From contig AJFK01000658.1 of NCBI GenBank assembly GCA_000467715.1, positions 1 through 64,000 on the forward strand: a stretch of DNA of 64,000 nucleotides, given 5' to 3'. The notes under the pieces were generated by a model, which was not told the DNA's origin, ran no database searches, and saw only the letters and a program-made list of their open reading frames with translations. The stretch is from Hysterium pulicare CBS 123377. Lineage: Eukaryota; Ascomycota; Dothideomycetes; Hysteriales; Hysteriaceae. Of the stretch, positions 11,607 to 20,598 are shown piece by piece (position 1 is the first letter of the stretch; every line of letters begins with the position of its first letter). The position numbers and the translations under genes were made by a program.

Positions 11607-13265
11607 ATGGTTTCGCACTCCTCAAGCCCTGAACTCACATCACGAATGGCACAGCAGCGCTCAGTATCATTGCCTCCTAAAAGTCAACCGGAGATCTGGA
11701 AGATGACTCCATGTACCGTCTGCTCCCTCGATCCTCCTCGAGAGCCACGGATCACATCCTGTGGCCATATATATTGCCAGGATTGCCTTGCCAAGCTGAG
11801 TTATGAAGCTGCTGAAAGAAATCGGGATCATGGTACATGCGGTTGTGGCACAACATTTGTTAGTAGTCGACCTTTCAAAAGCTCTCCCAACGACACGCAG
11901 ATCGAAGACAGAGAAATATCAATAAATCTTCAGAACCTCATCGAGCGGGCACAACAAAGTATCCCGAAAGAGTTTGCAACATTACCTGGATTGGACACTG
12001 TTGCATTTTCGAAAAGTTCGATAGGCAATTATGGAGTACTACTACGACTCGGGATATTGAGAAGGGATTACCTTTATCGGACAGAAGTTCTGGCAAGGAA
12101 CCCCATATGGGCCTGTGTAAAAGAACATCGAGTCTGCTTTATTCGGGATCGACAACGGTTCTGGCAGCAGGAGTTCCACGGCGTGAACTTTTTCCAACCT
12201 TTCTGCTTTGTCAACCCTAGACCTTGGAACGGGGAAGGGAACAGACAGTTAAAGGCATTGGTTCGATACTACTTACTTGCGAAGGGCCACATTGCCGAAT
12301 TTGCTGCTCCGAATGACTACGATGCTGTCTCCGATTTTTTCAGGGCCTGCAAATCTGTTGCAAAGGGGCTTGCCGACTGTAATCAGCCTGATAAGTACCT
12401 CGGTCCCACGACGAAAGGAATGAGTAATACTAAGGCAAAGGGCGTGGGAAACAATGCCCAGACATGCTCAGCGGTAACTCCCGGTAATGCCCCAGTGCCG
12501 AAGACTAAAGACGATAATGTGGGCGATTTGTCATCGGGTTCCAAGGAAGACCAACCAAAACCTACCTCTGCAGAAGCTTCATCAACAGCCGCAATCGAAA
12601 CATCACAAAAGCATGGTGAGAATGCCACGCGCCTCAAGCATCCCCGAAGCACAGAGAACCTCCAAGTCCCAAGTGGTACGGAAGACGGAATTCCAAAAGC
12701 AGACAAATCATTCGAATCCGAAGGTGAGCATGACGAACCTCTTTTGCTACCGTTTTGACGGCTACTGATCTTATTACACAGGGTCAAACAAGAGAAAAAG
12801 AACACACATGAACTTGGTACCGTCCTAGTCCACCACTGATCACACGCAAGCTAATCTATTTAGATGCGAGACCTCTTCAAGCAAAAAGAGGAGGAGCAGA
12901 AACAGCCACAAGATGAAATTAAGATCCTCACGGCGGAGAATGATTATCTACTCGAAGAGCTCAATGCCGTCAAAAAAGAGCTTAGGCAGAAAGGAGAAGA
13001 GAAAGGTGTGCTCAAATCAGCGCGAGATGTTGCTTTGGCAAAGGCGGAGAACGAACGAAAACTGCGCCTCGAGGCAGAGGAGCATGTCAAGAGCGAGGAG
13101 GCCAAAAAGAAGCGCATCGAGGAGAAGATGCAAAAAGCAAAGTTACTGTACGAATGTCATGAAGAACTGCTTGATATAGCGGGTAAGGGTCGTCCGGAAC
13201 AGGAAGTCCAGAGCATCAAGGAGACTTTCATGGCGGAGTTCGGAGAGCTGAGAGAGGAACTTTGA
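11607..13265 (+). CDS. RING-finger protein with C-terminal coiled coil
   Basis: Three exons, 11607-12723, 12782-12816 and 12864-13265, give 517 residues. An N-terminal RING-type finger spans residues 36-80: C36-x2-C39, C52-x-H54-x2-C57-x2-C60 (SCGHIYCQDC), and a closing C78-x-C80 instead of the usual C-x2-C. Next comes a family core of about 130 residues (FFQPFCFVNPRPWNG; ALVRYYLLAKGHIAEF), then a low-complexity Ser/Thr/Lys stretch with a basic cluster, NKRKRTH, in the mini-exon, and a strongly charged coiled coil from the start of exon 3 to the C-terminus. RING proteins usually act as E3 ubiquitin ligases; the unusual last pair leaves zinc binding and ligase activity unproven. The preceding gene is its decayed duplicate. 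Confidence 0.75.
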
Positions 13266-13490
13266 GATGGCGATGCTAGACTTTGAGGCTCTATTTATAT
13301 TATTTTATTGAAGGTCTTGACGATAGGTATCATATGGATGGTTACAGGACCTAATCAAGGATACAAAAGTTTGGGATTCGGAGTTGATGGATAGCAATGG
13401 ATGGGATCTTTTCGAGTAACAGGTCATCCTTCGCTTATGTCCCCAATCTTCTCATTTTCCAGAGCATGGTTCAATCTAGGGAAGTTTTTA

Positions 13491-14538
13491 TAGCATGCGA
13501 ATGCTGATGAGACAGAGAATGCTCCTCGCGTTTATCGAATGCATACATGGGAAGAATCTAGCCGAAGTTCACCCGAGGGTGAATGACCTTTCGACCGACA
13601 ACAACTATCTAGCCCAGTTTTTATCGCATGTGAAACCTTTGACCTTCCGTCCTATATGATTAATGCTTACAAAGAGTCTAGCCGATATTCACCCGAGGGT
13701 GAACGACGCCTCTCGACAAGATTCCATCCAAAGAATCTATCAGTTCTCATCGCATGCGAAAGCTTTGCCCCTAACAGATCCTCCTGAGTGCTTCTAGAGT
13801 AGTGGATCAGCTACTTTCCCACCAGAATGCTTTTTTCCGTCTCCTCATTATCAAGATTTAACAACGTAGCTCTTTCTGCCAAACCCGTAAGATCGCTTTA
13901 GGATGATGTTTTCTCCTAGGCTTTAGAAGAACATTGATCTGAAAGACATCCTGTAAATGTGCGATCTGTGAACTCTCTAGCTTCGCGAACAATAGCTAAT
14001 AGGTACCCCTGAGCGCAGAAACTGTTAGCATTCTTTCTCTCCGAGCTTATAAGTAACGTACCTCATTTGGCACCCCTTTCCCAAAAAACGAATCGCATGT
14101 GATTCGTCCGACCACAGTCTCCAGCGGTATATTAGACCGCGATCTGTCCTTGCTTCCTCGACGAATCTTGTTACCTTAAATTTCAGTCAATAAAATATCG
14201 CATGTGATTTGTCCGACCTCAGTCCAGGACGATAGGCTAGTCATTGATCTCTCTCTCCTTCAGCCTCGCATATTACTTTCTTCGATTCCGGTCGATATTA
14301 TATCACATGCGACACCACTGACCACGGTGCAATACATAGCTTCAAGACCTTTCCATCTGTGCTACAGCATCTTCTCCTGCCACCTTGTTTAACTCCTCCA
14401 GTGGACGATGAATCACATGTGATTCATTAGTCCTTACTCGCAATATCAAAGAGGGTCTCAACTAATCTTCTACAACCCCCCAACACTTCCAATCCTGAGA
14501 GCTTCTTCCTTAAACACGTACCCGTAGATCACATGCGA
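13491..14538. repeat. Ladder of eight CATG-centred palindromes in degenerate ~105-135 bp units
   Basis: A 10-bp palindrome related to TCGCATGCGA occurs at 13491-13500, 13624-13633, 13750-13759, 14093-14102, 14198-14207, 14303-14312, 14413-14422 and 14529-14538, with a degenerate copy near 13955-13965. Step lengths are 133, 126, 343, 105, 105, 110 and 116. Several copies extend to AATC-x6-GATT and are followed by a related segment (GTCCGACC, TTTGACCTTCC, GTCAGACCTTCC). The copy at 13750 is the perfect palindrome; in copies two to eight every difference is a CpG to TpG/CpA transition. The segments between copies are largely unlike each other, so this is an old or functionally constrained array, not a fresh satellite. 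Confidence 0.75.
13568..13703. repeat. Two identical hairpin sequences exactly 120 bp apart
   Basis: TTCACCCGAGGGTGAA (7-bp arms, 2-nt centre) occurs at 13568-13583 and 13688-13703, each preceded by a near-identical TCTAGCCGA-type segment. They lie between the first three palindromes of the ladder, so the unit there is about 120-130 bp and holds two different dyads. Confidence 0.8.
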
Positions 14539-14940
14539 TTTGTCAGACCTTCCAACGCACAAGGGTAAGTTCATCCATTTCATCTTGCCTTAAACGCCTG
14601 CTTGACCTAGGGTTGTGTTAATCTATCCTGTAATGAATAGTCGTGAGCTTCTGTAAGTGTCCAAGGAAGAAGTGAAGAGTGAAGTCGAAGCTGCGTATCT
14701 GAGGGTTATGTCAGCGTGGAATGACACTAGCCGTTCTTGGACTAGATTCAACCGTGACACATGCAAGCTTCGCCATGGCCAAGAAGAATGGACGCGCATG
14801 AAACGATGCAAGCCACAGGGCCCTCGTATGCAATTCACCGCACTGCAGCCTCCACCGTCATTCGCCTCTCTTCATACCCGAACCTTCAAACTCTTCTCTT
14901 CCACTCACTGAAGCTTCGTTTACCCTAACTACCATCAAAC

Positions 14941-16438
14941 ATGTCGGAGAAACTCACTGAGAAGGTATACTACCCCGCCATCTACCACGCAACGCATAAC
15001 TGACAACTATCCCCCAGCCCACCAAAATTGGGACAGGTTCGGGCGCCGAGTCCCCCACAACAGCTCGCCCTCTAGACTTTGACGACGAGCCTGGAGAGAC
15101 ACCTGCCTCGGGTACCTTGGACAATCTTACATCCCCTCCTCCACCTTCTAAATCTCCCAAAACAGTAAGCTTCCAAGAAGAAGCTCCACCACCAAAGCCG
15201 CCACGGCCGTTGAGTCCCCAAGTACAAGCCGAGAATACTCTCATCGAGGCCTTCCCCAGCATCGACTCCAAGGTCGTCAAGGCAGTTTTGACCGCTAGCG
15301 GAGGGAAAGTTGAGCCAGCTTTCAACGCGCTGCTAGGTATGGATTATTTGGCATCAAAATCTGTGGGGATAATAGAATTGATGTGAAATAGGCATGTCCG
15401 ACCCCAACTACAAGCCAGAAGATGCGCCCCCACCGCAACCACCTCGTCCTCGACAACCTCGAAATCAAGTAGAAGCAGACGAGCTCTACGCTCGACAGCT
15501 CGCCGAACACTACCAGAGCTCATTTCAGGGCTACGGATCACGTATGCAGGGAGAGCCACCTGCTGGACAACGACGGAAAGAGACAGGCTTAAAGCCAAAC
15601 GAGCTTTATGACGACCGGGAGCACAGTTTCTTCGACGATGACCTCCCAGTAATCAAGCAGAATATTCAGAAGGGATTTCAGGAGACTCAATCAAAAGTCA
15701 ACAAATGGATTACAGATTTCCGCAAGAAGCTAGACGGCGACGAGGAGGAAGAAGATCACCCAGGAAGCTCACAGCCAGGCCGTCAGAACTTCGGTCCTTC
15801 ACAATCAGAACAACTCTACGGTATCCGTAAGTCCCCGGAACAAGGCCGTCGGAGCGGTGACCGTGAGCGCTACGATAGCGACAACCGAGTACTCGGCGAC
15901 GACTTCGAGCAACTAGAACTGAGAGATGACGAAGGTTTGTTCATGCGGATCCCGTCGCGCCAAAGTGCGTGTGCTATGTAATTCATACACGCTTATGACT
16001 AACGCTGTTTCTTTAGGTCCCCCATCGCAATCCAAATCCCACCGTCCACTCGCCAATCCCGACCTCTTCAAGCCCACGCCCGTAGCCCCTCAAAGCGGGC
16101 CCGTAGACGAGGTGGAAGCTCTCTACCGCAATCCTACTCCCACACAACAGTCACAAAACGCAAACACGCCGGGCAAGGCAGGCGGCAAGAAGTGGCAGCC
16201 TCTTACATCGGTGGCTCCGCACCCCGAGCCCGAAGACCACGATCCTTTCAGCTTGGGCGACAGTGACGAGGAGGAGGCGAAGACGAAGGATATCAATTCC
16301 GAGGCTACAGAGAGGTTAAAGAGAGCAGCTTCAAATAAGGAGAGTGAGACCAAGACAGATATGAAGCCGGCCGAGAGGAGTGGGAGTATGGGGACCAGGG
16401 ACCAGGTTTCTGACGAGATCCTTAAGGGAGCGAAGTAG
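14941..16438 (+). CDS. CUE5: CUE-domain ubiquitin-binding protein, CUE5-like
   Basis: Four exons, 14941-14964, 15018-15336, 15392-15934 and 16017-16438, give 435 residues. A CUE domain lies at about residues 80-120: LIEAFPSIDSKVVKAVLTA carries the M/F-F-P motif, and the closing di-leucine (FNALLGMSDP) is formed across the exon 2-3 junction. The rest is disordered, rich in Pro, Glu, Asp and Lys. Yeast Cue5 links ubiquitinated cargo to Atg8 for selective autophagy; the same role is inferred here from domain order and length. An Atg8-interacting motif was not assigned with certainty. Exon 3 would run on only 16 residues past its donor before a stop, supporting the last intron. Confidence 0.85.
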
Positions 16439-16913
16439 ATACTGCTTTGATGCCAGCTGGAGGCTTGATGATTCCATGAGTCTATCTATCACTATACCAA
16501 CAACGGTCGCTTTTCAGTTTATGACCATCTGATTAGGACCAGATGGCCTGGATTAGACTACTCTAAGAGGATATGTCGGATAGTATGCATGTCAACATAG
16601 CTCTTTTCCAGCTCCTTCATCCTCGTCTTCCGTTAACATCATGTGACTCTATCCTATATCATTGCAAGTGTTTCATTCTTCATTTCATTAGTGCCTTGAC
16701 AATTGACATGCATTGTAGCTTTTTCGAGGAAAGCCATCCACATTCACAATGCCAATGCATTGTGAAGGACTGCACTCGGTCACCTACACTGTCACTGTAT
16801 CTCCCTCCACAAAAGCCGTCTCCCTAACTACCTTCCCTTCCCCCTTCTCTAAATCCGCAAACCCCCATTCTAGCCACACATATCCCCACACCACTCCTAC
16901 AACTACATTCACA
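16439..16913. other. Intergenic, no gene seen
   Basis: 3' flank of the CUE gene and promoter of the small Met-Cys gene. Nothing else recognised. Confidence 0.5.
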
Positions 16914-17129
16914 ATGTGCCATCGAAACTTGATAGTTCACACCTGTGGTCACATCAAACTGGACATTTTAACGCCGTTTTCGCTATGCGGGATAGCGAGG
17001 TTGCAGTATAGGCCTATTGCGAGGACTTGTGCGGATGTGAAGGAGAAGAAAGTGGAGGGGGAGGACGTTTGTTTAGATTGTTGGGTTGAGGAGGAGAAGA
17101 GGCGGGATAGGGAGGGGAAGAAGGTATAG
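16914..17129 (+). CDS. Small Met-Cys family protein, member 1
   Basis: Single exon, 71 residues, beginning MCHRNLIVHTCGH. It has the shared layout of the six family members in this window: Cys2, Cys11 followed by Gly-His, two middle Cys (FSLCGIA and ARTCAD) and a closing C-x2-C (DVCLDCW), then a charged Lys/Glu/Arg tail. The regular Cys/His spacing suggests a small zinc-binding fold, but no named domain is recognised and the function is unknown. No signal peptide is present, so it is probably intracellular. The start is fixed by alignment with its paralogues, all of which put Cys directly after Met. Confidence 0.65.
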   Translation: MCHRNLIVHTCGHIKLDILTPFSLCGIARLQYRPIARTCADVKEKKVEGEDVCLDCWVEEEKRRDREGKKV

Positions 17130-17530
17130 AGGGAAGAAGGTGTAGAAGGAAAAAGTGGCAAGGTAGTTGGATGATTAGTAAATGAGTAGGTATTTGCAAA
17201 GGAGAAGCCCAGTAACGTCGAAAGGAGAGGTCTGATTAAGACATGTTCGATGATAATTAGCGCATTTATATGTGCTCCGATAACGAATAGCTCACGTGCA
17301 AGGATGGAGCATGGGAGTGGATGAGGTGAAAAGAGCAAGTTACTTCCTGGATGTTTCTATTGACCTAATCCAAAATGATTGGTAGGAGGTTTGGGTAGGT
17401 AGTCAATGCCTTTCATCACTCTTTGCTTAATACGAGAACATGTCGATCGTCCCGTTGTTGCTTCTTTCCTTGCTGTTGCTTTCGAGCTTCAAAACTACCC
17501 TAATCCGGCACAAAACGATAAATTGAACCG
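17130..17530. other. Intergenic between convergent genes
   Basis: 3' flanks of the Met-Cys gene and the 2EXR gene. No supported gene. Confidence 0.5.
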
Positions 17531-18525
17531 CTAAGCGGCAGAGGGTCGTGCTTCCATGGGGTGAAAAGGGTAGATTTTGATTCCCTCCTCACTATAGCAG
17601 CCCTTATCGATGTAGCGCTCGTGCGTTATCTTCCTGCCCTTCTTACCTATGTCAACTCTTGTTATACTAGAATAAGTATGGAGCAGTATAGCCTTCACGC
17701 CTCCGAGAAATCTAAGCAGGGACTTTGTGGGATAACGCCATTCTGGAACCATCAGTGTGTGGATAGCTCGCCGTTGGAGAAGTGGGAGTCTGTTTTCCGC
17801 AAAGAGGAGGCGTCTCATGACTGTGTGGTTTTCAAAGGCCCAGATGTTAAGCTTGTAGGGAAGGGCAGCAGTCTCTTGGTAAAGTTGGCGGCAGACGCTG
17901 TTGAGCAAAGTGAAACCACGGCGGGATTCGATGAGGTCGTAGAAATTCGCTTCTATGTAGGTACAGAGTGGGTCCTCCAACTGGTCAAATGATGCGCAGT
18001 GGAAGTGGCCATTTGGAATTGGGCCAGAAGACGGTGCCGGGGATAGAGACGTGGATGGAATCGAAGATGATGACGAGGTTGACGATGCAGGAGAATTGGT
18101 CCTAAGAACCTGATTGGGACTGTGAAGGACCAGTATCGTACGACCGCCGAGAACGAGCTCATAAATCTGGTTTCGAATTTCCGCAGGGAGGCGGAGCAGT
18201 GGTGATTGTTCTTGGTTGCGTTTCCATCTACAAACAAACATCATCATTACCACCGTTCAATACAAAGATTGGACAGGTTAAAAGCTTTCTTCAAGGGAAT
18301 TCCGATCGAGTCTTACATTTGGCCTTCGCGAAAAGAATCAGACACAATCTTCCCTATGAGTCCGTGCCGAGAGTTATTGGTCGATGAGCCAGCTTTTGCT
18401 TTTGCTGTTGAGCTAGAAGTACGAGTGTGCTTCAGTGATTGCTTGACTGTCTGCTTCGACTTCGATTTTGCTCTCACCACCACAGCAGACTTAGCAATCC
18501 GCTTCGATGATCTGGTCACTGGCAT
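17531..18525 (-). CDS. 2EXR/F-box-like fungal protein
   Basis: Two exons on the minus strand, 18525-18317 and 18227-17531, join through a GTAAGA donor to 301 residues. Exon 1 encodes a basic Ser/Lys-rich leader (MPVTRSSKRIAKSAVV). Exon 2 opens with the hallmark LLRLPAEIRNQIYELVLGG, as in the expanded fungal 2EXR family, whose opening helix resembles an F-box. A Ser/Pro linker and LLNSVCRQLYQETAALPY (the second conserved block) follow. Members are abundant and mostly uncharacterised. A paralogue with the same exon structure lies about 450 bp beyond its start. Confidence 0.72.
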
Positions 18526-18975
18526 GTTGAGTGGAGGTGGGAAGAAGGTGTGGTATTGCACGAGGCGAATTTATACGCGCCTGGTGCGCTATCACGTGCC
18601 CCACGTTACACATTCACTAGCCCTATTGATTTGAAGGTTATCATGTCACTACACAGCTGTCATAGTTTCTTGTTTCTAGAGGGTAGGCCTACGTCTACTA
18701 ACTTCTTTTCTACCAGCCTGCAAAGCCGATTTAACCTTAGTGCAAGGTGTTAAAGTAAGTTAGCATCCCTAAGATTATTTAAAAGCAGCTTATAGAATAG
18801 AATCTACCTAGCTTTGTGCAGCTTTGGAAGTCGGTAGTATGACCAATAATGACACCCATTGTGCTATGTAGATAGATATATCAAATTCCTCCAGATGCTT
18901 TAACTAGATGGCCGGGTATTGTAATAGCAGTGAAAGTCACTTCCATTTCATCACGTCATACCTTATCTCACTGTA
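18526..18975. other. Intergenic, AT-rich
   Basis: AT-rich spacer, especially 18740-18920, between the two 2EXR copies. No gene or clear repeat seen. Confidence 0.5.
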
Positions 18976-19923
18976 TCAAGACCACTCAACCAAGACCAGC
19001 TTCCCATTTTCGACTTTATACTTCGCCATTTCATCCCAGTAGCGACGAAAGAGTTCTACACCCTTAAGTATCTCCCATACTGCCATCGATGACGGATACG
19101 ATTCCACAACCAAAGACTTGATTGCCCATTTTTGCAAAGGAGGAACATTCTTCTTCCGCGGTAAGAACTTATTCAGAAAATCATCGCGCTTAAAGTACCT
19201 AAAGTCTAGCTGGTAGGGTAGCAGTGCCATCTCCTTGTATAGTTGACGACATACCCCATTCAATAGAGTGAGTTTTTGTGTGCTACAGTTGGACTTGCGG
19301 GCGAGGAAATGCGGGTCATTTGCTAATACTGCATCGTAGAACTTGTTAAGATCGCAGAGGGTGCAGTGGAAACCCTCTCGCAGCTTCACCGAATTGGAGC
19401 CATCTTCGTCGGAGGCCCTACGCGTACTCTTTTCTGCATAATCCATGTTGATAATATACCCTCCGAGGGCGTACTCATAGATCATGAGGCGGATTTCGGC
19501 AGGGAGTCGAAGTAGAGGTGATTGTTGTTGATTGCGTATTCAGCTACCAAGGAAAAACACTATCAGTTTGTCTAGTATTACATACGAGTTAAGTACACTT
19601 ACATCTGTCCTTCGCGAGATCCCTTACACACTACCTTGCACATGAGACATCGAGAGGTTGTGCCCTTTGGCTTCACCGCTTTCTTGGTTTCGCCATCTCC
19701 AATTCCACCGGCTTGTTCGGTACTGCCGCCTTCTTTTACCTTGTTGACCTCCGTGGTATTGTCGAACTCCTTGTTTGAGGCGCTATCGTAGGCAGAGGGT
19801 GATCGAGGAGGGATGGTGTGGTGTTTCTTCGCAGGTCTATTTCAACAAAGTCGTAGCGATAGACTACCTAAGCAACCCCTGGTGACACGAGTACACGTGA
19901 TCTGGTAATTACCTGGGTCTCAT
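18976..19923 (-). pseudogene. 2EXR paralogue with an in-frame stop at an exon edge
   Basis: The exon pattern is 19923-19913, 19836-19603 and 19543-18976 on the minus strand. The first two exons join in phase (start MRPRPAKKHHTIPP; end CLMCKVVCKGSREGQ). The third holds the family signature LLRLPAEIRLMIYEYALGG and LLNGVCRQLYKEMALLPY. Its first complete codon (19542-19540) is TGA where the neighbouring paralogue has the Trp of IWKRNQ. No other AG acceptor lies between that codon and the conserved part, so the stop cannot be spliced out simply. The copy is therefore probably inactive, or restarts at the Met in RLMIYEY (19485), which would cut the signature. A sequencing error at this base is the main alternative. 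Confidence 0.6.
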
Positions 19924-20598
19924 CACAACGGACAAGCCAATGCAGCTATCGAATCAAACACTTAGACCTCAATAGGCGCCAAAAGAGAATCGCTTGTTAT
20001 CAGAGGTACACAGCTTTTACTGTTAAAAGACAAGGTAGTATATAGGTCAGCCAGCGATACGGAGCGATCGCCTGTAATGCGGAAGCAAACATAGCAAAAT
20101 ATTTAGTTGAGAGACGCTCAGTAGCATGAAACATGTATTTTCATTATGCAAAGAGTACTAGAGGGTATAATTTTCGAGGCATGATTTATGCAAACAAACC
20201 AGGGTACCAGAGAAAAGGGGCGCATCACATATCATGTCATCCCTAACCAATAGCCCCGACCACCGAGAACATCACTCATCCCGCCAGACCGTTCACAAAA
20301 CGTCGTGTATGCGCTGCAGTAATCGAGGGTATATCCGCAAACCAATAAGAAGAAGAGAGAAGAAAGATGGGTGCTAAACCGCAATTTTGAGGGGGAGAAG
20401 AATGAAAGAACAGGGGAGTTAAATAATATAAGAAGAAAGTCCATCTCAAATCCGAATCTGTGAGCGTCGGGGGAGTCGTAATCAGATGGCGTAAAGATAG
20501 GCGTGGAGTCAATAAGCTTTCCTCTCCTTCCAACATATAACCAACAAACAATGCATGGTTAAGACATGCATGACCGTCAATCGTAAGAGCGCACTCAT
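19924..20598. other. Intergenic, no gene seen
   Basis: Upstream of the 2EXR relic and downstream of the hydrolase gene. Only shadow frames. Confidence 0.5.

Larger units (their letters stand above)
13266..14940. other. Non-coding 1.7 kb carrying a palindrome ladder
   Basis: This stretch between the RING gene and the CUE5-like gene has no convincing frame apart from a weak one at about 14657-14911, which lacks an ATG. It carries the two repeat systems listed next. The last few hundred bases are the promoter and leader of the CUE gene. Confidence 0.6.

Noticed and set aside
13491-14550. CRISPR-like array
   Set aside because: The repeats are short palindromes of 10-14 bp with variable 90-125 bp spacers in a fungal nuclear genome, with no cas genes. 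It is reported as a palindrome ladder instead.
14657-14911. Plus-strand frame with coiled-coil-like composition before the CUE5-like gene
   Set aside because: It has no ATG, no convincing upstream exon and overlaps the leader of the CUE gene.
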